Shown here piece by piece: positions 1-8,191 of a stretch of DNA of 64,000 nucleotides (the first letter of the stretch is position 1; every line of letters begins with the position of its first letter). The position numbers and the translations under genes are program-made. Source of the DNA: B46-G9 sp964581175 (lineage in GTDB: Bacteria > Desulfobacterota > DSM-4660 > Desulfatiglandales > Desulfatiglandaceae); contig CAZONI010000001.1 in NCBI GenBank assembly GCA_964581175.1, positions 66,025 to 130,024 of the forward strand, read 5' to 3'. The notes under the pieces were generated by a model. It was given only the letters and a program-made list of their open reading frames with translations, ran no database searches and had not been told where the DNA came from.

Positions 1-2
1 TC

Positions 3-230
3 GGCAGGACGGCGGACGGCTTACCCGCTGGTGGAGTGAGCGAACCCATCATCAGAGAAGGAGGGATCCAGATAATAAAGGTCCTGGAAAAACGGGAGGC
101 CGGTTTGAGACCGCTGTCTCAGGTGAAGGAACAAATCTATGATACCCTCTACAAAGCAGAGGTGAACAAGCGATTTGTTTCCTGGATAAAAGAGTTGCGT
201 GATAAGTCCTACATTAAAGTCCTGTTTTAA
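3..230 (+). CDS. C-terminal part of a SurA/PpiC-type peptidyl-prolyl isomerase (truncated by window edge)
   Basis: The reading frame is open from the left edge to the stop at 228-230, so only about 75 C-terminal residues are visible. They contain the end of a rotamase (parvulin) domain, with the pattern VSEPI...GGIQIIKVLEKREAG, followed by a charged helix ending RDKSYIKVLF, which is the usual tail of SurA-like periplasmic chaperones. Such proteins help fold outer-membrane proteins. The next gene starts 19 bases downstream on the same strand, so both probably share a transcript. Assignment rests on the tail only; PpiD or another PpiC-family protein remains possible. Confidence 0.72.
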   Translation, partial: GRTADGLPAGGVSEPIIREGGIQIIKVLEKREAGLRPLSQVKEQIYDTLYKAEVNKRFVSWIKELRDKSYIKVLF

Positions 231-249
231 CAACTGCAGGAAGAAACGC

Positions 250-1236
250 GTGAAGAAGAACATGGCGCCGTCACGAAAGGAAATCTTCTCCAAGACGGGA
301 GAAACCCCCGAAATAGCCATCGGTGAAATGTTGCGGCATGCACGGGAAGAGCAGGGGCTTGACTATCTTCAGCTCTCAGAGATGACGAAGCTGCAGCCCC
401 ATGTCCTGGAATCCCTGGAAAATGAGGAATGGTTCGCATTCTCGGCACCCGTCTTCATAAAGGGTTTTCTTCGCTCCTATGCTAAAGCCCTCAACCTGGA
501 TGAAGGAATCGTGCTCCGGATGTATGATGAAACAAACCCTGGAGTGAATTCGGTTCCAACACCTCTGGCATCTCTGGCTCCCTCTCGAAGAAGGACACCT
601 GCTTTTTTTGTTGTTCTTGTCCTTCTCGCGGCATGTACATTCTTCGCAGTGCATTATTACACATCAACACGGCACACAGCACAGCAACTGCACGTCGTGG
701 AACCAGCCGACACCGCGGTCGCGCCCGCTCCCAAACAGACTGAAAGTCCTGTGAATGAAAGTTCTCCCGGCAGTGAACACGCAGAAGAAGCAGAGACCAC
801 ACCGGAAACCGGCCAAAAAGAACTGGAAGCAGAAAAACACCCGGGGGTCCAGGATAAACAATCAACTGGCGCGGCCGTCGAGCAAAAGGAGCCCATCCCG
901 GAAATCAGTGCGCCGAAGCCCCCTCAGCAGGAAGCGGTTATATCCACCCCGGAACCACCGAAAATAAGCGAAACAAAGCCTCTGACCCTCAAAGCAGAGG
1001 TGAAAGAAACGACGTGGGTAAAGATCATCGTCGACCAGGAAACTCCAAAGGAATACGTTTTTCAACCGGGCAGCCACCCGGAGTGGAAGGCGCGGGATGG
1101 GTTCGAGTTATTCATAGGCAACGCCGGCGGAATAGCCCTTGAATTTAATGGGAAAAAATTGGACAATTTGGGCAGACACGGAAAGGTCATCCACCTGAAG
1201 CTCCCCCGAGAAAATGAAAGGAGCACAAGTGAATAG
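250..1236 (+). CDS. rodZ: RodZ-like protein: cytoplasmic HTH, one membrane helix, periplasmic DUF4115
   Basis: This 328-residue protein has a Cro/CI-type helix-turn-helix of the RodZ class (about residues 22-90, IGEMLRHAREEQGLDYLQL), then an arginine patch and one hydrophobic helix at 117-137. A long Pro/Glu/Lys-rich linker (140-255) follows, and a C-terminal beta domain of the DUF4115 type (260-325, KAEVKETTWVKIIVD). RodZ links MreB to the cell-wall elongation machinery. I chose GTG at 250, preceded by AGGAAG at 238-243, over ATG at 262 or the longer frame from 199, which would overlap the upstream gene. Its stop overlaps the tyrS start, indicating translational coupling. Confidence 0.85.
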   Translation: MKKNMAPSRKEIFSKTGETPEIAIGEMLRHAREEQGLDYLQLSEMTKLQPHVLESLENEEWFAFSAPVFIKGFLRSYAKALNLDEGIVLRMYDETNPGVNSVPTPLASLAPSRRRTPAFFVVLVLLAACTFFAVHYYTSTRHTAQQLHVVEPADTAVAPAPKQTESPVNESSPGSEHAEEAETTPETGQKELEAEKHPGVQDKQSTGAAVEQKEPIPEISAPKPPQQEAVISTPEPPKISETKPLTLKAEVKETTWVKIIVDQETPKEYVFQPGSHPEWKARDGFELFIGNAGGIALEFNGKKLDNLGRHGKVIHLKLPRENERSTSE

Positions 1237-2467
1237 TACGGATAATGTGTTCGATATCTTCGAAGAGAGAGGATTCATAGAACAATGTACTGACCCCCAC
1301 TCCTTACGAAGCCTCCTGGAGACGCCCACCACGTGTTATATTGGGTTCGATCCGACCGCCAAGAGTCTCCACGTGGGAAGCCTGCTCCCGATTATGGCTC
1401 TCGTGCACATGCAGAACGCGGGTCATCGACCCATAGCACTGATTGGGGGAGGGACCGGCCTCGTGGGAGACCCGAGCGGAAAGACAGAAACACGCCCGAT
1501 CATGACCAGGGAAGAAATCAGCCGGAACGGAGAGGCCCTGAAGAAGCAATTGTCCCGATTCATGTCTTTTGCCCATGACCGGGCGCTTATGCTCAATAAT
1601 GCAGACTGGCTGACCCGCCTCAACTATATCGAATTCCTTCGCGATATCGGCCGCCACTTCAGTGTCAACCGCATGCTCGCTGCTGAGAGCTACAAAGCCC
1701 GCCTGGAAACCGGTCTCAACTTTATCGAGTTTAATTATATGCTGCTCCAGGCATACGATTTCCTGCACCTCTTCAAGGAATATGAGTGCAGGTTGCAGAT
1801 GGGTGGAAACGACCAGTGGGGAAATATCCTCGCCGGAGCAGACCTCGTAAGGCGATTGGAAGGAGAAGTTGCCCATGCTCTCACCTTTCCCCTTCTTACC
1901 ACGTCCACCGGTACCAAGATGGGAAAGACGCACAAAGGAGCAATCTGGCTCAGTCCTGATCTGACATCACCCTATGAATACTTTCAATACTGGATTAACC
2001 AGGGAGATCAGGATGTGGAACGCTTTCTGGCGCTGTTCACCTTTCTGCCCATGTCTGAGGTACACAGGCTGGGGAGACTCCAGGGTGCGGACTTACGGAA
2101 GGCAAAGGAAGTCCTGGCATACGAGACTACAAGAATCTGTCATGGAGGAAAAGCCGCTGACGATGCCCGGAAGGCAGCAAGAGAGCTCTTCGGAGACGGC
2201 GGATCGGTGTCTGCTGAATCTGTCCCGACACTGAATCTGGACCGAAATTCCCTGGCACTGGGGATCCCGGCCTACATTCTTTTTGAAAGAGGAGGGCTTT
2301 GCAGAACCCGCGGTGAGGCCAGACGTCTCATCGATCAAGGGGGAGGCTACCTGAATGAAAAAAGGATCGAGGCCTTTGATCAGATCGTCGATTCCCGGGA
2401 TATTGATAACGGTGATCTGATTCTGCGGGCAGGGAAAAAGCGTTACCTGAGAATCACTTCCACGTGA
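1229..2467 (+). CDS. tyrS: Tyrosyl-tRNA synthetase
   Basis: This 412-residue class I synthetase charges tRNA-Tyr with tyrosine in the cytoplasm. The HIGH-type motif appears as HVGS near residue 48 (after FDPTAKSL), the tyrosine-pocket stretch is typical (MGGNDQWGNI), and the KMSKS loop appears as KMGKT. A C-terminal S4 RNA-binding domain lies at about 345-405. GTG at 1229 is preferred because AAAGGAG (1217-1223) sits five bases before it; it overlaps the rodZ stop. The ATG at 1214 lies upstream of that ribosome-binding site. Length and motifs are normal for the bacterial TyrS subfamily. Confidence 0.97.
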   Translation: MNSTDNVFDIFEERGFIEQCTDPHSLRSLLETPTTCYIGFDPTAKSLHVGSLLPIMALVHMQNAGHRPIALIGGGTGLVGDPSGKTETRPIMTREEISRNGEALKKQLSRFMSFAHDRALMLNNADWLTRLNYIEFLRDIGRHFSVNRMLAAESYKARLETGLNFIEFNYMLLQAYDFLHLFKEYECRLQMGGNDQWGNILAGADLVRRLEGEVAHALTFPLLTTSTGTKMGKTHKGAIWLSPDLTSPYEYFQYWINQGDQDVERFLALFTFLPMSEVHRLGRLQGADLRKAKEVLAYETTRICHGGKAADDARKAARELFGDGGSVSAESVPTLNLDRNSLALGIPAYILFERGGLCRTRGEARRLIDQGGGYLNEKRIEAFDQIVDSRDIDNGDLILRAGKKRYLRITST

Positions 2468-2501
2468 ATCGGGCGCTTTAATCAGCCGGAAAAGAACCAT
2501 T

Positions 2502-3464
2502 ATGCCTAAAAGCAAGAAAGAAACGCAACAGCGGAAAAAGGCTGTTTCCGGTCCCGTTTCCTCAAGCCTCGTGCTCGGAGTGCCTCCTAAGCAAAAGGCC
2601 CTCGTTCCTTATGATCCCCTCCAGGCGTACCTTCTGGAGGTGAAAAAGTTCAACCTCCTTACCAGGGAACAGGAAACGGAACTTGCTGCTCTGGTTAAAG
2701 AAAAGAACGACGAAAAGGCCGCTTACAGACTGGTGACATCCAACCTGAGACTTGTGGTTAAGATTGCAATGGATTTCCACCGCTACTGGACCAAAAACCT
2801 CCTGGACCTGATCCAGGAAGGAAACGTAGGACTGCTCCAGGCAGTCAGGAAATTTGATCCCTATCGTGGTATCAAATTTTCGTATTATGCATCGTTCTGG
2901 ATCAAGGCATACATGCTCAAATTTATTATGGACAACTGGAAACTGGTGAAAATCGGCACCACTCAGAGCCAGCGAAAGCTTTTTTTCAATCTTGCCAAGG
3001 AACGGGACAAGCTTATCGCGGAAGGCTATAGACCCGAACCCCGGCTCCTGGCAGAACGTCTTGACGTGAAGGAAGAAGAAATTATTGAAATGAGCCAGCG
3101 GCTGGGGGGATGGGAACTGTCCCTGACCGCCCCCGTCGGCGACGATTCCCGGGAGGTATTCGGTTCCCTCTTGCCGGACGACTCAAGCAATGCCGAGGAA
3201 CAACTCTCGGATGCCCAAACGGGAAAACTCCTCAGGAAAAAACTCCAGGAATTCCGTCAAACACTGTCCGGCAAAGAGGCGGACATATTCGATAACCGCA
3301 TCCTTGCCGAAAAACCTGTGACCTTGCAGGAATTGGGCGACAAATATGCTATTTCGCGGGAAAGGGTTCGGCAGATTCAGGAAAAGATGATCAGGAATAT
3401 CAAAAAATGGCTCAAGGAACAGATTCCTGACTTTGAAGAGCTTTATTCCGATTTTTTGAAATAG
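2502..3464 (+). CDS. rpoH: RNA polymerase sigma factor, RpoH (sigma-32)-like
   Basis: This 320-residue sigma-70-family factor opens with a basic tail, then a short region 1.2 (DPLQAYLLEVKKFNLLT). Region 2 follows (about 85-155) with the core-binding pattern DLIQEGNVGLLQAVRKFDP and a -10-reading segment (FSYYASFWIKAYMLKFI). Region 4 has a good helix-turn-helix (TLQELGDKYAISRERVRQIQ). The lack of a long region 1.1 and the KLFFNLAKERDKL stretch, which matches the RpoH box area, favour the heat-shock sigma class over RpoD. It follows tyrS by 34 bases and precedes the TPR lipoprotein by 27, so it may be co-transcribed with envelope genes. Confidence 0.88.
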   Translation: MPKSKKETQQRKKAVSGPVSSSLVLGVPPKQKALVPYDPLQAYLLEVKKFNLLTREQETELAALVKEKNDEKAAYRLVTSNLRLVVKIAMDFHRYWTKNLLDLIQEGNVGLLQAVRKFDPYRGIKFSYYASFWIKAYMLKFIMDNWKLVKIGTTQSQRKLFFNLAKERDKLIAEGYRPEPRLLAERLDVKEEEIIEMSQRLGGWELSLTAPVGDDSREVFGSLLPDDSSNAEEQLSDAQTGKLLRKKLQEFRQTLSGKEADIFDNRILAEKPVTLQELGDKYAISRERVRQIQEKMIRNIKKWLKEQIPDFEELYSDFLK

Positions 3465-3491
3465 TTTCAAACCATAAAAGGATAACTGCAA

Positions 3492-5243
3492 TTGAAAACA
3501 TTAAAGAATATTACCGTTTTTCTTCTCTCAGCGCTGCTCCTCTCCTCCTGCGCCGGCCTTATCCAGAAGCCGGCCGCACCGCCGCCGGTGAAAGAAGAAA
3601 AAACCTTGGCCGTCCCCGCACCGAAGAAGGAAAAAGACGAATTATCAAAGGCCTACGCTGAGTTCACCATGGCTGTCATGGCCCTTTCTGATCGGCAGTA
3701 TGAAAGGGCTCGAGGATATCTCGCAAATGCAATCGAAAGAGACCCTGAAAGCGTTTACCTCAATCACACCATGGCCCTGGTGCTCAAAAAATTGAAACGC
3801 TACCAGGAGGCCATCCTGTTTGCGAAGAAATGCGTGCAATTGGACGAGAAAGACATCCGGCATCGTGTCCTGCTCGCGGACCTCTATACACTGGCTGGAG
3901 AAGATGATCTTTCTCTGAAAGAGTACGAGGAAATACTGAAGGCAAGACCACACAATCAGAGAGCGAGACTCATCCTGAGCACCATCCTCATCCGCAAACA
4001 GCGTTTCAAAGAGGCCTTGCCCCAACTCGACATACTCACAAGGCAGAACCCCGATCTGGTGATCGCCTATTATTACCGGGGCCGAATCTATCTGGAAATG
4101 AAGGAGTATGACAAAGCCGAAGAGGCATATAAGGAGGCCCTTAATCGAAACGAGAGCCTTGAGCCTGCACTCTTCGATTTGGGCACCCTCTATCAAATGT
4201 CAGACCGGCCTCTGGAGGCCGTGGAGATCTATAAAAAACTGATTTCTTTCTATCCTGATAACCTGATAACCAGGGAAAGGCTCGTGAACCTTTATCTGAA
4301 ACTGGGGCGCAAAAAGGAGGCTGAAAGACAGACTCAGGAGATCAAGGACCACTCGAAACCGGGAGAACCCGGGAGACAGGCTCTGGGATTGATCTATCTC
4401 CGGGAAGGAAAACTGGACGAATCCATTGAAGAACTTGAGCTGATCGTTAAGGCATGGCCAAATGATTACAAATCAAGATATTATCTCGCCTCCGCTTATG
4501 AAAAAAAGGGTGATACCGACAAAGCATTAGAGCATTTTGCATTAATTAATCCCGATTCAACCTACTACACCAATGCACGGATGCACATGGCCTATCTGCT
4601 GGAAACACAGGAAAAATATGATGCGGCGGCCAAGATCCTCCAAAACATTATCACCAAAGCCCCCGAAAAGACTGAAGCCTACCTCCTGCTCGCATCCATC
4701 TGTGAAACCCAGGAAAAATACGACGAAGCGATTTCCATTGCAAAAAAAGGGCTTACACGTGATCCGAAAAATACTGATCTCCTCTTTCGTTTGGGCGTGC
4801 TCTATGACAAGAAAGGTGACAAACCTTCCTGTATCCATGAAATGAAAGAGATACTCAAGATAGATTCGAACAACGCAGAGGCACTCAACTACATCGCCTA
4901 TACGTATGCCGAGGAGGGTATCAACCTGGATGAGGCCATGGCCATGCTTCAAAAGGCCCTCAAGATCAAGCCGGGGAACGGCTATATTGTTGACAGCCTC
5001 GGGTGGGTTTACTATCAAAAGGGGTTATTTGATAAGGCGCTAGAATATTTGAATAAAGCTGCAAAATTAACGCCGGATGACCCAACCATCAATGAACATC
5101 TCGGAGACGTGTATGTCAAGATGAAGATGTACGCTGAGGGTCTGGAACGGTACAAGAAAGCCCTAGCTTTGCATCATCCGCACGAAAAGGAAATCAAGGA
5201 AAAAATCAGGGCCTTGAAGAAGACCATGGAGCGTCTGAAATGA
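3492..5243 (+). CDS. TPR-repeat lipoprotein
   Basis: This 583-residue protein starts with a lipoprotein signal (LLSALLLSSC, lipid-modified Cys near residue 20). A short proline-rich tether is followed by roughly a dozen tetratricopeptide repeats to the end, with recurring patterns such as YYYRGRIYLEMKEYDKAEEAY and ALEYLNKAAKLTPDDP. It probably sits at the periplasmic face of a membrane as a scaffold for other proteins; no catalytic domain is seen. The start is TTG with AAAAGGATAA upstream. It overlaps the next lipoprotein gene by four bases (ATGA), so the two likely act together, perhaps in outer-membrane lipoprotein biogenesis. Specific partners are unknown. Confidence 0.85.
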   Translation: MKTLKNITVFLLSALLLSSCAGLIQKPAAPPPVKEEKTLAVPAPKKEKDELSKAYAEFTMAVMALSDRQYERARGYLANAIERDPESVYLNHTMALVLKKLKRYQEAILFAKKCVQLDEKDIRHRVLLADLYTLAGEDDLSLKEYEEILKARPHNQRARLILSTILIRKQRFKEALPQLDILTRQNPDLVIAYYYRGRIYLEMKEYDKAEEAYKEALNRNESLEPALFDLGTLYQMSDRPLEAVEIYKKLISFYPDNLITRERLVNLYLKLGRKKEAERQTQEIKDHSKPGEPGRQALGLIYLREGKLDESIEELELIVKAWPNDYKSRYYLASAYEKKGDTDKALEHFALINPDSTYYTNARMHMAYLLETQEKYDAAAKILQNIITKAPEKTEAYLLLASICETQEKYDEAISIAKKGLTRDPKNTDLLFRLGVLYDKKGDKPSCIHEMKEILKIDSNNAEALNYIAYTYAEEGINLDEAMAMLQKALKIKPGNGYIVDSLGWVYYQKGLFDKALEYLNKAAKLTPDDPTINEHLGDVYVKMKMYAEGLERYKKALALHHPHEKEIKEKIRALKKTMERLK

Positions 5244-6052
5244 GCCCCCTCCGAGCAGCTGGACGCTTCCTGCTGCTCCTTTGCTTTCTTTCCGCGCTTC
5301 TTTGGACCCAAGGATGTATTCCTCCCAAACTGCTGGGCCCTCCTTCTCAGCCTTACACCGCAGATGAAATGAATGCCATCCTGAACGAGGCAATGAATCA
5401 GGAAAATCTCGTGAAGACCCTTTTCTGTACGGGGACATTGACGTCAACACAAGGAGGGACGGAACAGGAAGCAAACATATCGATAGTGGGACAGAGAAGC
5501 CCTCTTCGGGTAAAAATTGAAATAACTCATCCATGGGGATCCGACATCGCCAATCTCCTTTTGGATGAAAGCCGTTTCACCCTTGTTCTTTTCCCCGAAA
5601 AGCGGGTCTTTGTGGGACCTGTGCGGAAAGGGATGCTAAAACGGTCTTTTCCCGTACCCCTTGATCCGTCAGCCGTGTGGGCCTTTGTAAGGGCATATCC
5701 GCCGATCCCGGAATACAAGAAGGCTGTCTCTCCGAAAAAGGGGATCATCAGCCTCCTTGACGAACGGAACGTCACCGTCCGGCGGCTTGACTTCAACCTA
5801 TCCACCCTGAAACCGGAGACATGCTATTTTCCTGCAATCCGGACGACACAGTCATATGAGGCATTTGAAAAACATGACTCGGTCGAATTTGCCCGGAAGG
5901 TAGTCCTGAAAGAGAGCTCTCAGGAGAGAACTCTTACTCTGCGTATCAAACACGCCCTCTTCAATCCTCACCTCCCTCCCGGCATCTTTCAAGTGAAAAA
6001 ACCGGCAAATTTCACGACTGTTGATCTTTCCAAGGAAGCGCCGACCCACTAG
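5240..6052 (+). CDS. Outer-membrane lipoprotein, LolB/DUF4292-like
   Basis: The 270-residue product has a lipoprotein signal peptide with the acceptor Cys near residue 26 (LLWTQGC). A single beta-rich domain follows, of the type found in LolB and DUF4292 proteins: NLVKTLFCTGTLT, then INITHPWGSDIANLLLDESRFTLVLFPEKRVFVG-like strands. LolB receives lipoproteins at the outer membrane; that role here is an inference from fold-type similarity. The start ATG overlaps the TPR gene stop. The TAG stop is also the first triplet of repeat element B (see 6050-6136), so the last residue is followed immediately by repeat sequence. Confidence 0.72.
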   Translation: MSPLRAAGRFLLLLCFLSALLWTQGCIPPKLLGPPSQPYTADEMNAILNEAMNQENLVKTLFCTGTLTSTQGGTEQEANISIVGQRSPLRVKIEITHPWGSDIANLLLDESRFTLVLFPEKRVFVGPVRKGMLKRSFPVPLDPSAVWAFVRAYPPIPEYKKAVSPKKGIISLLDERNVTVRRLDFNLSTLKPETCYFPAIRTTQSYEAFEKHDSVEFARKVVLKESSQERTLTLRIKHALFNPHLPPGIFQVKKPANFTTVDLSKEAPTH

Positions 6053-6136
6053 TTTCCATCCATAACTGGCTATTTTTCACAATCTCCCGCCTGTGAAGGG
6101 ACAGGTCGGCGCCATTCTGCGGGACCACTCGTGCGA
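6050..6136 (+). repeat. Repeat element B, copy 1 (starts at the LolB-like stop codon)
   Basis: Bases 6050-6086 (TAGTTTCCATCCATAA...AATCTC) match the reverse complement of 12648-12684 over 37 bases with about one mismatch. The next block (to about 6136, ending CACTCGTGCGAC) also aligns with copy 2 after a short insertion. The first three bases are the stop codon of the preceding gene. Copy 1 appears interrupted where element A begins at 6137. It lies between convergent genes. Confidence 0.75.
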
Positions 6137-6498
6137 CTTAGTACTTGGATCCATAAGTTCGATGGCGTAATCTTGTAGTATTTCACCGCTCGCTTCGCTC
6201 AAGGCGCAAAGACCGCAAAGTCAACTGCCTTTTCTTTTGCCGCTGAGACGCCGGCAAAAGAAAAAAGATTCGCATTTTACCTACTCTCAAACCTATGCGC
6301 TATCCCAACTATCCCGTCTTACACTCCACATAATAAAATGCGCCTGCGACCTTCTTTGCTCCCGTGAAGGTCTCTTTTCCCTTTCCGCCGCCTCAGCGGA
6401 AAGGGAAAACATCTCTTCTTTGCGTACTTTGCGCCTTTGCGGTAAACACAACTATTCAATTCGCATATGACATCGTATTTATGGACCCATGCACTAAG
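6137..6498. repeat. Palindromic repeat element A, copy 1 (MITE-like)
   Basis: This 362-base non-coding element has imperfect terminal inverted repeats. The left end reads CTTAGTACTTGGATCCATAA and the reverse complement of the right end reads CTTAGTGCATGGGTCCATAA. Each half contains an AAGGCGCAAAG-type motif and a stable hairpin: CTTTTGCCG/CGGCAAAAG around 6230-6267 and CCCTTTCCGC/GCGGAAAGGG around 6370-6402. A related copy is at 19355-19665. No ORF or transposase is present. Its right end lies nine bases from the thiF-like stop codon. Confidence 0.8.
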
Positions 6499-6506
6499 TG
6501 AAAATC

Positions 6507-7385
6507 TCATTCCTTGAAGACTATCTCATGGAATTCAACTGTCTCAAGATCGATACGAAGCATCCTGTTTCTGAGGAGCCTCCCCCTGTTGAGGAGAATC
6601 TTGAGGACTTCCATGACTTGAAGCGTCGCCATGAGGGAAGGAGCCACCGCCGGGACGCCGAAGACTGCTTCCGGGCGTTTCTCAGACTGCCAGGCCGTTC
6701 CATCCTTTCCGTACAGGAGTTCCAGGCCGGGATCATCCGGAAATACGGACATGACCTGTCCTTCAAATCCAGCGACCGCCCCGTGGACCATGGGGATTCC
6801 CAGATTCTTTGCTATCTCTTCAACGACGAAGCGGTCCGCCACATTGTCCAATGCGTCCACAACCACCCGGCATCCTGAAAGAATGTCTTTCCCGTTTCTG
6901 GAATCCAGGCGTACAGGATGGGCGATAACTTCTACGCCCGGATTCACAGAGCTGACAGTCGAAGCCGCTTCCATTGCCTTGTTGATCCCCATGTTCTTCA
7001 TGTTTGACAGGGCCTGGCGGTTCTGGTTGGTCTCATCAAAGGCATCTCCGTCCACAACCGCGATGCAACCAACGCCTAACCTCGCCAGGAGAAGGATGAC
7101 GTTGCCGCCCAGGCCGCCCGCCCCTATGACGGCAACCCGGGACTCCGCGAGTTTCAGCTGCATACCCGGAGTGACCGCTTCCCGATTTCGAAGATAGCGA
7201 TACGGGATGATCCCGTGTTCGAGCGCTGCGCGGTAAACCTCCGGAAATGCTACTCCGTAACGGGAGCATATCCTTTCGACATCGTCGTCCTTGAGGATCT
7301 TTACCTCACGTCCTGCCGGATCGCTCACGATCCGGGCAGAGTTCTCAATGATCTTTTCCGGCGCGAAGGTCTTCTTCTTGTCCAT
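6507..7385 (-). CDS. E1-like adenylyltransferase (ThiF/MoeB/HesA family)
   Basis: This 292-residue protein has a roughly 90-residue N-terminal extension, then a Rossmann ATP-binding core (VIGAGGLGGN, about residue 86) with the acidic loop VVDGDAFDETNQNRQ and the DALDN motif. These are hallmarks of enzymes that adenylate the C-terminus of ubiquitin-like sulfur carriers. The paired CxxC zinc motifs of E. coli MoeB are not visible. It is the last gene of a minus-strand trio with two ubiquitin-like proteins, opposite the AOR gene. The likely role, by inference, is activating the sulfur carrier for tungstopterin synthesis rather than thiamine. It overlaps the upstream gene by 41 bases. Confidence 0.85.
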   Translation of the reverse strand: MDKKKTFAPEKIIENSARIVSDPAGREVKILKDDDVERICSRYGVAFPEVYRAALEHGIIPYRYLRNREAVTPGMQLKLAESRVAVIGAGGLGGNVILLLARLGVGCIAVVDGDAFDETNQNRQALSNMKNMGINKAMEAASTVSSVNPGVEVIAHPVRLDSRNGKDILSGCRVVVDALDNVADRFVVEEIAKNLGIPMVHGAVAGFEGQVMSVFPDDPGLELLYGKDGTAWQSEKRPEAVFGVPAVAPSLMATLQVMEVLKILLNRGRLLRNRMLRIDLETVEFHEIVFKE

Positions 7386-7731
7386 GGCTAGAGTCGTCTC
7401 TCCTCCCGCTCTTCTCTATCTCCTTTGTCTTGCGCCCTTCCCTCCATATACCCAGGAACGCCCTATAGGGGCCGGGGGTGCCATAGGGCAGGAACGCAAT
7501 GCGGTCCCCGGGATGGACCGGATCATAGATATTCTGGACACATCCGTTGCGAAAAACAGCCTCCACTTCTTCCGGGGGAAGGCCCAGTTCTCCGGCCAGG
7601 TCATAGGCCGAGTTCCCATCCTCTTCAACGTGCCTTTCCAGAATATAGGGCAGCCCGTTCTCATCCAGGTACCGTCGCAATCTCCCGAACACCCGGATTT
7701 CAACGGTCTTCTCCTTCATTCCGGACTCCAT
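7345..7731 (-). CDS. MoaD/ThiS-like ubiquitin-fold protein without C-terminal Gly-Gly
   Basis: This 128-residue protein begins EKTVEIRVFGRLRRYL and has a beta-grasp pattern (YDLAGELGLPPEEVEAVFRNG, then DRIAFLPYG) over about the first 85 residues, followed by a charged tail. Unlike its neighbour it does not end in diglycine, so it may not be a conjugatable sulfur carrier in its present form. The ATG at 7731 has a strong GGAGGAGG six bases upstream. The tail overlaps the thiF-like gene by 41 bases and looks low-complexity (basic/acidic), so the end of the protein could reflect a frame change; I cannot decide this from one sequence. Confidence 0.75.
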   Translation of the reverse strand: MESGMKEKTVEIRVFGRLRRYLDENGLPYILERHVEEDGNSAYDLAGELGLPPEEVEAVFRNGCVQNIYDPVHPGDRIAFLPYGTPGPYRAFLGIWREGRKTKEIEKSGRRDDSSHGQEEDLRAGKDH

Positions 7732-7733
7732 GC

Positions 7734-7973
7734 TTAACCTCCTCCAACAGGGGGGAAAAGGGCCACCCGGTCATCTTCCCCCACGTGAGCATCCATTTCG
7801 GCCCTTTTCCCATTTATCATGACGATCTTCACTGTTTCAGCGGGGATGTCCAGTTCCTTGCAAAGATCTCTCACGCGGATGGGGCGGTCCAAGGCCCTCT
7901 CAATACCCGCGAGCGGATCGTAACGCGGCGCATATTTTCTTAATGATGAGCTGAGAAATATCTTGACGGCCAT
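7734..7973 (-). CDS. MoaD/ThiS family sulfur-carrier protein ending GGG
   Basis: This 79-residue beta-grasp protein (MAVKIFLSSSLRKYAP...VALFPPVGGG) ends in the diglycine that E1-like enzymes adenylate and that carries thiocarboxylate sulfur. ATG at 7973 is favoured over GTG at 7985 because GAGGGG lies four bases before it. It is the first gene of the minus-strand trio and is divergent from AOR across 218 bases. Together with the E1-like enzyme, it is well suited to supply the dithiolene sulfur of the AOR tungstopterin; this specialisation is inferred from position, and general molybdopterin synthesis is the alternative. Confidence 0.88.
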   Translation of the reverse strand: MAVKIFLSSSLRKYAPRYDPLAGIERALDRPIRVRDLCKELDIPAETVKIVMINGKRAEMDAHVGEDDRVALFPPVGGG

Positions 7974-8191
7974 AAGACCCCTCACTTCGGTGTGATATCT
8001 GTTATTATTCCTGTCCTGCAGGTGAGTGTCAATAACATAGTCAGAGCCCTGTTATGTCAAAATTGACCTAACCTATTGAATATTTGTTGAAAAACGTCTT
8101 GAAAGCCCCCCTATTTTGTGCAATCATAATAGAGAAGCGAAAACGCAAGGATAGAAGAATCACCATCATCCGTCATCGGAAGGAGGCTGCT
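7974..8191. promoter_or_regulatory. Divergent intergenic region between sulfur-carrier genes and AOR
   Basis: These 218 bases must hold the start signals of two opposite transcripts. They contain inverted repeats: ATAACA/TGTTAT around 8030-8057 and GTCAA-AA-TTGAC near 8055-8066. These are candidate operators for shared control. AAGGAGG five bases before the AOR ATG at 8192 is the ribosome-binding site. No canonical -35/-10 pair stands out. Confidence 0.4.

Noticed and set aside
6219..6480. Short frames inside element A (for example the frame at 6237-6470)
   Set aside because: They track the palindromic repeat sequence and are not preserved in the second copy.
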